Source: Chloroflexota bacterium (lineage in GTDB: Bacteria; Chloroflexota; Dehalococcoidia; SHYB01; JACPQI01). From it: DNA of 8,921 nt. Shown here piece by piece: positions 1 through 6,330 of the stretch. The notes under the pieces were generated by a model. That model was given only the letters and a program-made list of their open reading frames with translations, ran no database searches and was not told where the DNA came from. A program made the translations under genes and the position numbers. The stretch spans positions 1 through 8,921 of the forward strand of contig JACPQI010000187.1 of NCBI GenBank assembly GCA_016190545.1, written 5' to 3'. Position 1 is the first letter of the stretch. Every line of letters starts with the position of its first letter.

Positions 1-103
1 TCTACGCGTTCACGATGACCGATCCCGGCGTTCACGATGACATGATCTTCGCGTTCACGATGGAGTGATCCGGGCGTTCACGATGGACCGAAACCCGCAC
101 ACA
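1..103. mobile_element. Probable terminal end of an IS21-type insertion sequence (body outside the window)
   Basis: Four exact copies of the 12-mer GCGTTCACGATG start at 6, 28, 51 and 74, so the period is 22, 23 and 23 bp. After the first three copies a GATC follows at 3-4 nt, so the full repeat unit is longer than the core. IS21-family elements are known to carry several ~20-bp transposase-binding repeats at each end and to finish in 5'-TG...CA-3'. A CA is present at 98-103, just beyond the last repeat. The istA/istB genes are not in the window, so the element would lie to the left. Plasmid or phage iterons are the main alternative explanation. Confidence 0.5.
6..85. repeat. Four direct 12-bp repeats, 22-23 bp period
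   Basis: The copies lie at 6-17, 28-39, 51-62 and 74-85 and are identical. The gaps are 10, 11 and 11 nt. GATC occurs inside each of the first three gaps and is degenerate (GAAA) after the fourth copy. The two-helical-turn spacing suggests binding sites for one protein on one face of the DNA. The gaps are far too short to be CRISPR spacers. Confidence 0.9.
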
Positions 104-921
104 GGCTGATACGTACGGAATTCTGCAATGGGGGGTGCAGGCCGCGGCCCCTTGAAAGGGTTATCGGATGCTTCGATCACAAAAGGAATCGAAACGAACG
201 GCATCCAATAATCATCACCAAGCCCATGCTCTTGCTCATCCCAGAGAATTATGTTCTTTAGGAAGAGCTCGATTCTTGGCGGCAGGTGCGTGTACTCCGC
301 CTGGACAGGACCCCCTCCGAAAAAAAGGTCATCGAGGGAATAGGTCCAACCCAGTGTCCGCTTTTCTTTGTTCTCGCAATGGATATACCAGTGGTCGGTG
401 AGGCGTTTGGTGGATCTGGCTGCGTACGGATAGAAAATCCGGTTCGCCCGTATGCCCAGGACCGATTCAAGCTGATCAGCTTTTGGCTGGAGTATCTGGA
501 AGTCACCGAAGTCCATTTCTGTCTTGGCGAAACCCACCCCCTCCAAAGGGGCAAGAAGGACAATCCGATCTTCTGTTGTCTCGACATCCCTCACAAGTGC
601 GTCAGCCACTTCAGCCGGGTTCGGGCATACTCCATCGAGAAGGGAGAGGTACGTCCCTCGGCGGCGCATCCAACTCCCAGTTCGACCTTTCCACTTTTTT
701 TCGCCGTGTCTCTCCTTGCCAAAAAGCTGAGCGCAGGTCTCGGCCGGCTTGTTCCAGGTTGGGTGCTCCTCAAGTGTCTCGAACCAATCTTTTGCAGCTG
801 CTGGACTGGGGTGGACCTTGGCAGAAAGGTAACCCCTATCTGGCCCACGCCCTAGGTGAGCCGCAAGGTTTGTCTGCACATAATCTAGGTAGCCAGCGAT
901 TGCTTCAGTGAGTTCTTTCAT
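55..921 (-). CDS. Hypothetical protein, probably 3'-truncated by the IS end
   Basis: I do not recognise a named family. The ORF gives 288 residues from ATG at 921, with only a weak G-rich stretch upstream. Residues 1-110 are polar, with Trp/Arg-rich patches at about 75-90. Residues 119-145 read as a beta-rich segment (a LAPLEGVGF stretch followed by a DFGDF stretch). Residues 160-185 contain FYPY and DHWYIH, and residues 214-258 contain PPRIELFLKN, LWDEQ and SIPFVIEASDN. This layout reminds me of N-terminal domains that precede HEPN-type C-terminal domains in some abortive-infection or ApeA-like proteins, but that is a weak impression. From about residue 274 the codons lie inside the repeat-bearing IS end, and the stop at 55-57 is within a repeat unit, so the last ~15 residues are probably not native and a C-terminal domain may be lost. 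Base composition looks less GC-rich than the operon to the right, which fits acquired DNA. Confidence 0.6.
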   Translation of the reverse strand: MKELTEAIAGYLDYVQTNLAAHLGRGPDRGYLSAKVHPSPAAAKDWFETLEEHPTWNKPAETCAQLFGKERHGEKKWKGRTGSWMRRRGTYLSLLDGVCPNPAEVADALVRDVETTEDRIVLLAPLEGVGFAKTEMDFGDFQILQPKADQLESVLGIRANRIFYPYAARSTKRLTDHWYIHCENKEKRTLGWTYSLDDLFFGGGPVQAEYTHLPPRIELFLKNIILWDEQEHGLGDDYWMPFVSIPFVIEASDNPFKGPRPAPPIAEFRTYQPVCGFRSIVNARITPS

Positions 922-1341
922 GCCACCGCCTACCGTCGGCGCGCATCCTCCGCAGAAGGGAATGATGTGGGAGAGGCATCGCGTAGATGTCGTGTGGTTG
1001 CAGGAGCCTCGCTGTGGAGGCTACCCAAGCGGGTCTCGAGTGTCAACTGCAAAGGACCCCCGGCGCAATAACCTAGCCGTTCACCAAAGGTGTTGCTTGT
1101 GATCTGCCGTCGGGTGATAACCCCATGACCTACTTGCCAGAAGCGTAAATGCGCTCTCAGGAAGAACTCTTCTGCAGCCTCAACACCGGGCATACCGAGC
1201 GGGTGATAAGAATTTGGGTGATCAGGAATTTGCTCCTGGGCTGCCCGGCCCAGGTTGCTGTCAACGGGTACCCCGCCGGGGGCTGTGGGTCTGGGCGGGC
1301 CACAGGCCCCTGACTGCCTTCGGCACAGGCAGGGAGGTGGG
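922..1341. other. Non-coding or degraded stretch
   Basis: No ORF here has both a recognisable product and convincing codon bias. The minus-strand frame that is open across 1157-1369 may be the out-of-frame continuation of the small ORF at 1342-1512. An imperfect tandem duplication lies at 1201-1231, and the 10-mer CGGGTGATAA occurs at both 1111-1120 and 1200-1209. I see no RNA gene. Confidence 0.4.
1201..1231. repeat. Imperfect tandem duplication (15 and 16 bp)
   Basis: GGGTGATAAGAATTT at 1201-1215 is followed directly by GGGTGATCAGGAATTT at 1216-1231. The two differ by one substitution and one inserted base. A related CGGGTGATAA occurs at 1111-1120. This looks like a local duplication in decayed sequence; no function is evident. 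Confidence 0.6.
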
Positions 1342-1512
1342 TCAGGATCTTTTCGATGACCTCTGGAGATCCTGTGCGAACCTCCGAGCCTGGCTCGGGC
1401 GGAAGCCCCAGCGGCCGAGCTCGACCACCGCCCAGCTGGCGAGCGCGAGCATGGTCCGGACGAGTGGATCGAGCAGGTCCTGGACATGGCGGACACCTCG
1501 GATCGGTTTCAT
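1342..1512 (-). pseudogene. Small ORF of unknown function, probably frameshifted at its 3' end
   Basis: ATG at 1512 is preceded by a strong ribosome site (GGAGG, about 6 nt upstream) and opens 56 codons. Codons 1-48 mostly end in G or C, as in the real genes nearby, and encode an amphipathic/hydrophobic middle (about residues 13-37, LLDPL...VELGRWGF). The last six codons lose this bias. At about 1369 the neighbouring minus-strand frame takes it up and reads a PEVIEKILTHL stretch followed by a Pro-rich tail to about 1230. That stretch resembles the PEVI..IL.HL motif near the C-terminus of many IS91-like or other transposases, but it is too short for a firm call. It is either a genuine 56-residue protein or the start of a frameshifted gene of about 100 residues. 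Confidence 0.35.
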
Positions 1513-1772
1513 GCTTTCCTCCCCCTTTTCGTTTCCCCCTGGCATTTGCGGATTTCACCGCAGGCTCCCAGGCGGCGCCCTGTAGGCCCTTCTGGCCTCC
1601 CCTAGAGAGACCTCCCACCGGGGCCTTCCGATCACCGCCGAGTGGCGCCAGGAGTCAACGGCGGGGAAGAATCAAATCGCGAAAGGGGGGAGGAAAAAGG
1701 GCAGCAGGGCGAAAGGTGGGACTAGGCGGGACAGGCAGGCCAGGGACGATGCGGCGAGGGCAAAACGGCTGG
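1513..1772. other. Intergenic stretch, no gene recognised
   Basis: This stretch lies between the start of the small ORF at 1512 and the stop of the ADP-ribosylglycohydrolase remnant. Apart from the ribosome site for the 1512 ATG (purine-rich on the minus strand, about 1517-1532), I see no coding signal, repeat or convincing promoter. Open frames here are low-complexity Arg/Gly/Pro translations of GC-rich DNA. Confidence 0.4.
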
Positions 1773-2121
1773 CTACGGCCTACTCTGGCTCAAATCGAGC
1801 AGTCGCTCGGCGAAGCGTTCGATGAGGTCGTGGTAAGACAGCTTCGCGCACCAGGACTCCGGGATGCCGTGCTCCCGATAGAAGGCCCCGGCGAGTTGAC
1901 CGTCGACGGCGCCGGTGGTGTCGGCGTCGTCGCCGAGGTTCACGGCGAGGAGTGCGCCATCCTCGAATGAGGTGCTGCGGCGAAAGGCCGAGAGGGCGGC
2001 CTCGAGCCACTCGACGACGTCAGCCGGTGCCGCGGATCTCGGGCGGTTCCTTGCGCTTGAAGGGGCCGGCGGCCGGCCGCGATCTTGCGACGAGCTCCTG
2101 AACAACGGCGTCACGAGCATC
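1773..2121 (-). pseudogene. ADP-ribosylglycohydrolase (DraG/ARH type), frameshifted C-terminal remnant
   Basis: The minus-strand frame ending at 1773 encodes the C-terminal signature of the ADP-ribosylglycohydrolase family (Pfam PF03747). It has a VVEWLEAAL helix, then [21 protein letters not shown] with the metal-binding Asp cluster, then GQLAGAFY and a closing helix. These enzymes hydrolyse ADP-ribose from proteins or small molecules using two divalent metals, and full-length members are roughly 250-350 residues; here only about 110 are recoverable. The expected GTG-Tyr-VV... segment is broken. A second frame reads ...EIRGTG up to 2023 and then hits TGA at 2022-2020, while the C-terminal frame resumes at GTC 2018. 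TGAC at 2022-2019 therefore holds one extra base where a TAC-like Tyr codon is expected. The upstream frame can be followed to about 2121, and the N-terminal half with the first metal ligands is absent. This is a dead gene. Confidence 0.8.
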
Positions 2122-2174
2122 GCTCTGGGCTGGCACGGGCTCGAAAAACCTGGACGAGATGGTCACGGACGTGC

Positions 2175-2432
2175 ATGGCGAACGTCTCCGCCACTCTCTG
2201 AGAAGCCCTTCGGCAATTGCGGGCAGACCGCGACCGGCTCGACGAGGTGCTCAGGCGCTTTGATCATACAGCCAAGCCGACCGCGTCGTGTGCGAAGGCT
2301 CAGCCCATCAGGAAGCGCCGCCGGATGGGCGCCCAAGACCGGAAGGCCGTGAGCCAGCGGATGAAGGCGTACTGGGCGAAGCGGCGCGAGAGGGGGAAGG
2401 CGCAGAGGAAGCCCGCCCAGAAGGGGAGTTAG
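2175..2432 (+). pseudogene. Small basic protein of unknown function, in-frame TGA near its start
   Basis: From ATG 2175 the frame reads eight codons (MANVSATL), meets TGA at 2199-2201, and continues without a break to the TAG at 2430-2432. After the TGA comes an amphipathic charged helix (EALRQLRADRDRLDEVLRRF). It is followed by a linker with one Cys and a very basic tail (RKRRRMGAQDRKAVSQRMKAYWAKRR). The tail pattern, R-R-R-M/L then a Ser-x-x-Met-x-x-x-Trp-Ala helix, is common in short hypothetical bacterial proteins and looks nucleic-acid-binding. A single TGA-to-CGA change would restore one ORF of 85 residues, so this is most simply a nonsense-mutated gene. A shorter product from TTG 2217 (71 residues) is the alternative. 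No named family recognised. Confidence 0.5.
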
Positions 2433-2465
2433 ACCAGGCATTCATTCAGCATGGGACGGCAAGTC

Positions 2466-3248
2466 TCACTGCTCGGCTCTCCTCCTATGCCTCCGCACGT
2501 TTAGCCGGGGTTCCCGTAGACCCCGGTGAAGAAGACGAATCAGTGCGCTTGCCGCCTCAACAAGCCGCCCCTTTCCTGCCTCAGCCGTAGCTGCTGTCGC
2601 CTTCCGGCCCACGACTCCCGTCGCTGTGACCTGATCAGCCCGATAGTCCCAAAAGTAGTTGTGGTCGTCTTGGTTCACTGCCCGAGACATTCTTACCAGG
2701 TCTGGACGCAGTGCCAGCATGGTGGACGTCTCTCCGAAGTTCGCATGGACGAGCCGTCCGCCTTCCGGGGCATCAGCGGTAGACTTCAGTTCTGGACTCA
2801 CCACGAGTTCCCACCAATTGATCAGTCTGATCCGGACATCGGCGTACCGCGTCTGGAGCAGCTCACGGATGGAGATCAAGGGCCCGGAGTTCCACGCATG
2901 CCCATTGAGGAACACGAAATCCCTGATCCCGCTCCGGTACAAGGAGTCGGAAAGATCCTCGAGGAGGGCGAGCATGGTCTGCGGGCGGAGTCCGATGGTT
3001 CCTGGGAATGACCCGTGTCCTGCAGACAAGCCGAAGACCAGAGGGTGCACGACTGGCACTCCCGTGGCGGCAGAGGCGCGACAGGCGACCTCGTACGTGC
3101 ACATCCAGTCAACGGCCAAGGGGAGATGAGGGCCGTGTTGTTCCGTCGCTCCGCATGGAATCAGCGCAAGGCGGCGTTTCCGGGCAATCCGTTCCGCCTC
3201 CGGCCACGTCAGCTCTTCCCAGAGTATCGGCTTTCCTGGAGACCTCAC
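2466..3248 (-). CDS. Creatininase-family amidohydrolase
   Basis: This 260-residue cytosolic protein has the usual length for the creatininase family (Pfam PF02633), metal-dependent enzymes that open cyclic amides or hydrolyse small amides. Visible motifs are GATEQHGPHLPLAVD (metal ligands Glu36, His38, Asp47), GLSAGHGSFPGTIGL at 73-87, NGHAWN (His117) and HANFGETS at 168-175 (Glu173). The start is GTG 3248, with GAGGGG at 3262-3257 eight bases upstream. It is the last gene of the cluster, 35 bp after tctA. True Pseudomonas creatininase has, as I recall, Tyr-Glu after NGH, with that Glu a metal ligand; here the pair is Ala-Trp, so creatinine itself is not assured. Other family activities include MftE-type peptidase and formylaminopyrimidine deformylase. 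The C-terminal tail (about 245-260) is Arg-rich. Fold assignment is secure; substrate is inferred. Confidence 0.9.
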   Translation of the reverse strand: MRSPGKPILWEELTWPEAERIARKRRLALIPCGATEQHGPHLPLAVDWMCTYEVACRASAATGVPVVHPLVFGLSAGHGSFPGTIGLRPQTMLALLEDLSDSLYRSGIRDFVFLNGHAWNSGPLISIRELLQTRYADVRIRLINWWELVVSPELKSTADAPEGGRLVHANFGETSTMLALRPDLVRMSRAVNQDDHNYFWDYRADQVTATGVVGRKATAATAEAGKGRLVEAASALIRLLHRGLREPRLNVRRHRRRAEQ

Positions 3249-3283
3249 TTCAGCATCCCCTCATTCGTCCGAGCGCTTCGCGG

Positions 3284-4789
3284 CTACGCCTGCCCCTCCT
3301 CCCTGGGCTTGAGGCTTCTCAGACGCTTTACCAGGAAGGGCAGCACGAGAAATGCGACGGAGGCGGCGAGCATCGCAGCCGACAGGCCGCTCCGCACAAA
3401 AATGGTGTAGTCCCCGCCTGAGATCATGAGCGCTCGCCGGAAATTCTGCTCCATAAGCCCCCCGAGCACGAAGGCCAGCACCAGGGACGCGAGCGGGTAG
3501 TCATGCTTGCGCAAGTAGTAACCCAATCCACCAAAGATCAGCATCAGACCCAAGTCGAAGACGCTCCGATTCACGCTGTAGACGCCGATGAATGATAAGG
3601 CCAGGATGGCGGGCAACATGACGGCCAGGGGAACGTGGAGGATACGAATGAAGACGCCGACCAGCGGGATATTCAAAGCGAGAAGCATGAGGTTTCCGAG
3701 GTACAGGCTCGCGATGAGCCCCCACGCCACGTCGGGATGCTGCGCGAAGAGGAGGGGTCCGGGCCGGACGCCGGCCATCAGCAGCGCCCCTAACATGAGC
3801 GCGGCGGTTCCGGAACCCGGAATCCCAAGGGCCAGCAGCGGGACGAGCGCTCCCGTGGCCGCGGCGTTGTTCGCCGATTCGGGAGCGGCAACGCCGCGGA
3901 TCTCTCCCTTGCCAAATCGCTCCGGGTGGCGCGAGAGCTGCTTTTCCACACTGTAGGACAGGAAGCTGGCGATGATAGGCCCGGCACCAGGCAGAACCCC
4001 AATGACAAACCCTATTACCCCCCCCCGCAGAATTGCCCCGAGGCTCGCGAGGAAGTCGCGGAGGGATAGCCAGAGCCGTCCCACCCGTACCCGGCCCTGG
4101 GTCAGTATGCGCGCTTCCTCGAGCGACACCAGCACCTCGGACACCGCGAATAGCCCGAGCGTGAGCACGAGAAAGTCAATCCCATCCAGCAGGGCGGGAA
4201 GACCGAGGCTGTATCGCGGGACGCCCGAGGACATGTCCACGCCGACAGTTGCGAACATCAGTCCGAGCAAGGCCGCCGCGGCGGATTTGGCCACCGATCG
4301 CCCCACCATGCCCGCGGTTGTCGCCAGTCCAAGCAGCATGAGGGAGAAGTACTCGGCGGGGCCGAATCGGAGGGCGATACTGGCTAGTGAGGGACCGATG
4401 AGGGTGAGCCCCCCCACGGCGAGCGTCCCGGCGATGAACGAACCGACGGCTGCAATCACGAGGGCCGGGCCAGCACGGCCCTGGCGTGTCATCTCGTAGC
4501 CATCGAGGCAGGTGATGACCGACGCGGATTCTCCGGGGACGTTGAGCAGAATCGAGGTGGTGGAGCCCCCGTACATCGCGCCATTGTACAGGCCGGCGAG
4601 GAAGATCAGCGTGCTCGCCGGGTGCATGCCATAGGTCAGAGGCAGCAGGAGGGCGATCGCGCCCTGGGGCCCGATACCAGGTAAGACCCCGACCAGTGTC
4701 CCGAGCACGGTCCCGAGCAGGAGGAAGCCAAGATTCGCCGGCTCCAGGACGATGGTCAGCCCGTACAGCAGGTGGTCGAGGGTCTCCAC
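3284..4789 (-). CDS. tctA: Tripartite tricarboxylate-type transporter, large membrane subunit TctA
   Basis: This is the large permease of a TTT-family transporter, which takes the ligand from the periplasmic TctC protein and moves it inward using an ion gradient. The protein has 501 residues, normal for TctA, with about 10-12 hydrophobic segments. It shows the internal two-fold family motifs: GTLVGVLPGIGP at 30-41, YGGSTTSILLNVPGE at 73-87, IGVLPGAGP at 263-271 and GVAAPESANNAAATGALVPLL at 299-319, followed by LGIPGSG. The start is GTG 4789, because the tctB stop TAG (4791-4789) overlaps it by one base (TAGTG) and GGAGGG lies at 4800-4795. An upstream in-frame extension to 4900 lies inside tctB and lacks family similarity. 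A run of nine G on the coding strand (4026-4018) falls in codons 255-258. Confidence 0.95.
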   Translation of the reverse strand: METLDHLLYGLTIVLEPANLGFLLLGTVLGTLVGVLPGIGPQGAIALLLPLTYGMHPASTLIFLAGLYNGAMYGGSTTSILLNVPGESASVITCLDGYEMTRQGRAGPALVIAAVGSFIAGTLAVGGLTLIGPSLASIALRFGPAEYFSLMLLGLATTAGMVGRSVAKSAAAALLGLMFATVGVDMSSGVPRYSLGLPALLDGIDFLVLTLGLFAVSEVLVSLEEARILTQGRVRVGRLWLSLRDFLASLGAILRGGVIGFVIGVLPGAGPIIASFLSYSVEKQLSRHPERFGKGEIRGVAAPESANNAAATGALVPLLALGIPGSGTAALMLGALLMAGVRPGPLLFAQHPDVAWGLIASLYLGNLMLLALNIPLVGVFIRILHVPLAVMLPAILALSFIGVYSVNRSVFDLGLMLIFGGLGYYLRKHDYPLASLVLAFVLGGLMEQNFRRALMISGGDYTIFVRSGLSAAMLAASVAFLVLPFLVKRLRSLKPREEGQA

Positions 4790-5226
4790 TACTTCCCTCC
4801 TAACAACCCGCTTGGGAGGCTGATTCCGAGCGCGTACCCGAACAGGAGTTGCAGCAGGCTCGTCAGAACGATGGCGAAGAGAGGGACCCGCCACCTCCAC
4901 CCAGGTGCAAACAGGGCGATTGAGGATGAGAGAAACAGGACGGTGCTCAGGAGGAACCCGAGGCGCTCAAATAGAAGAATGTAACCCGTCAGGAGGCCGA
5001 AAACGATGACCATGTGCAGGGGGCGGCCCCGCTGCGCGCGCTCTTCAGCCCTCGGCCGGACAATCAGCACCCCCGCGGTGAGACCGAGGGCACCTGCGAG
5101 GAGAATGGGAAAGCCGGCGGGGCCTACCGGATCGGTGATCCCATAGGCTGGCATCCGGTAGGCCCCGCGCCAGAAGGCGGCCGCGAGGGCCAGCAGCACG
5201 AGACCTTCTAGCCGATCCCGCCGCAC
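4789..5226 (-). CDS. tctB: Tripartite tricarboxylate-type transporter, small membrane subunit TctB
   Basis: The protein has 145 residues with about four membrane helices (roughly 8-22, 37-58, 70-88 and 90-135 as a longer hydrophobic block), the usual layout for TctB. TctB partners TctA in the inner membrane and is poorly conserved; the GPAGFPILLAG-type stretch at about 35-45 is typical. The start is GTG 5226, overlapping the tctC stop by one base (TAG 5228-5226, TAGTG), with GGGAG at 5238-5234 seven bases upstream. An upstream in-frame extension to 5352 is entirely inside tctC and is rejected. The stop overlaps the tctA start in the same way, so tctC, tctB and tctA are probably translationally coupled. 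Confidence 0.92.
   Translation of the reverse strand: MRRDRLEGLVLLALAAAFWRGAYRMPAYGITDPVGPAGFPILLAGALGLTAGVLIVRPRAEERAQRGRPLHMVIVFGLLTGYILLFERLGFLLSTVLFLSSSIALFAPGWRWRVPLFAIVLTSLLQLLFGYALGISLPSGLLGGK
4795..4800 (-). promoter_or_regulatory. Ribosome binding site deciding the tctA start
   Basis: GGAGGG on the minus strand lies five bases before GTG 4789 and sits within the last codons of tctB. With the TAGTG overlap it fixes the tctA start and argues for coupled translation. Confidence 0.8.
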
Positions 5227-6206
5227 TAGAGTACTCCCAGCTCCTTCAGTACAGTCTCGTAATCGCGAAGTTCCTTCTCGACGAAACTCTTGAACTCTTC
5301 CGGACCCATGTAGTTGTCGAGCCAGCCGAGGCGCTTGAGCGTGTCCTTCCATGCGGACGTATCCCGCAGCTTTCGGAAGACGCCGTCCCAGTACATCACG
5401 TGTGCCTTATCGACTCCAGGCGGCATGTACATCCCGCGCCAGATCGGGAAGACGAGCGGCACGCCCTGCTCCTTCCCGACAGGGACTTGCGTAAACGGAG
5501 GTCCTAACTGCTTATCTGCGAAGATCGCCAACACGTTGACCTGCTCAGCCTCGAGCTGGCTTATCACGCCCGAGATCGACACGAAGATCGAGTCCACGTG
5601 GCCCCCAAGCAATGCCAGCATTGCATCGCCATCACCTTGATAGGCCACGTACCGCATCTTCGTTGGGTCCAGTCCTGCGGACTTGAGCATCAAGGCCGCC
5701 CCGATGTGACTTTGGCCGCCCATGGCTGAGCCGCCGGCGATTGAAATGGCGCTCGGGTTCCGGCCAAGAACTTGCAAATAGGAACGCAGGTCTTTGTAGG
5801 GAGACTCCTTCCGCACTGCCAGCACCCCAAAGTCCGCCGTGAGAGAGGCCAGGGGCGTGAAGTCCTTCACCCCGAGCTTCACGCGCTTGTGGGCCAGTTG
5901 CAGGACGAGGGACGGCGAGAAGACGGCCAAGGTGTACGGCTCACCCCGCTTGGTCGTCGCGATGTTCGTGAGGGCCACCGTCCCGCTTCCGCCTGGCATG
6001 TTGGTAACGGTTATAGGGACAGGCACTAGACTCGTCTCCTGGAGCACCTTGGCCAGTGCCCGAGCGGTCTGATCCCAGCCCCCGCCGGGGCTAGCGGGCG
6101 CAATAAACAGGATCGGCTGGGTCGGATACGCCGCCCCTCCGTGGACCGACTGGCCGAGGGTGACGACCAACAGGGTGATCAAGACCCCCGCACATATCTT
6201 TCTCAT
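5226..6206 (-). CDS. tctC: Tripartite tricarboxylate-type transporter, periplasmic substrate-binding protein TctC (Bug family)
   Basis: The protein has 326 residues, standard for the Bug/TctC family. ATG 6206 follows a strong ribosome site (GGGAGGGGAG at 6218-6209). The N-terminus is a signal peptide: MRK, a hydrophobic core at about 4-18, and probable cleavage near residue 26. The mature part opens with YPTQPILFIAPASPGGGWDQTARAL, a hallmark of these Venus-flytrap proteins whose early loop binds a ligand carboxylate. Later signatures are MPGGSGTVALTNIA at about 69-82 and FTPLASLTADFGVLAVR. The GGGWDQTAR variant is frequent in TctC proteins assigned to di- or tricarboxylates, but the family binds many carboxylated compounds, so the ligand cannot be read off. 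It lies 124 bp downstream of the ureohydrolase and directly upstream of tctB. Confidence 0.94.
   Translation of the reverse strand: MRKICAGVLITLLVVTLGQSVHGGAAYPTQPILFIAPASPGGGWDQTARALAKVLQETSLVPVPITVTNMPGGSGTVALTNIATTKRGEPYTLAVFSPSLVLQLAHKRVKLGVKDFTPLASLTADFGVLAVRKESPYKDLRSYLQVLGRNPSAISIAGGSAMGGQSHIGAALMLKSAGLDPTKMRYVAYQGDGDAMLALLGGHVDSIFVSISGVISQLEAEQVNVLAIFADKQLGPPFTQVPVGKEQGVPLVFPIWRGMYMPPGVDKAHVMYWDGVFRKLRDTSAWKDTLKRLGWLDNYMGPEEFKSFVEKELRDYETVLKELGVL
5234..5238 (-). promoter_or_regulatory. Ribosome binding site deciding the tctB start
   Basis: GGGAG lies seven bases before GTG 5226, inside the last codons of tctC. It supports the short TctB start rather than the long in-frame extension. 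Confidence 0.7.
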
Positions 6207-6284
6207 GGCTCCCCTCCCACTTGTCGATCGGGCAAACCCTTCTCAGGTACCCCACATGCTCGGCAAATCATGCGCCTGGAGGTC

Positions 6285-6311
6285 GAAGTCTTCGGCTATG
6301 CCGCCGACTTC
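6285..6311. other. Inverted repeat in the ureohydrolase-tctC gap
   Basis: GAAGTC at 6285-6290 pairs with GACTTC at 6306-6311, with additional GGC/GCC pairing inside. This gives a possible hairpin in the 124-bp gap just after the ureohydrolase stop. There is no following T-run, so it is not a standard intrinsic terminator. It could be an RNA processing or stability element that adjusts transporter expression, or chance. Confidence 0.35.
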
Positions 6312-6330
6312 TGGGGGGTTCCAGGGGCAG

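Noticed and set aside
6..85. CRISPR array
   Set aside because: The repeat core is 12 bp with 10-11 nt gaps that share a GATC; CRISPR repeats and unique spacers are each about 21-40 bp or longer.
286..855. 189-codon plus-strand open frame opposite the truncated hypothetical gene
   Set aside because: The translation is low in recognisable structure and rich in Cys, Pro and Ser; the minus-strand frame has better secondary-structure-like composition and a cleaner start.
2433..2465. Intrinsic terminator after the creatininase-family gene
   Set aside because: No stem followed by a T-run is visible on the minus strand below 2466.
4790..5352. Long N-terminal extensions of TctA (to 4900) and TctB (to 5352)
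   Set aside because: They lie inside the preceding genes, and the TAGTG overlaps with nearby ribosome sites give family-typical lengths.
6207..6330. Guanidine riboswitch, considered because of the ureohydrolase context (also in 8513-8921)
   Set aside because: I found no paired hairpins with ACGR loops and no recognisable guanidine-I core in either leader by eye.
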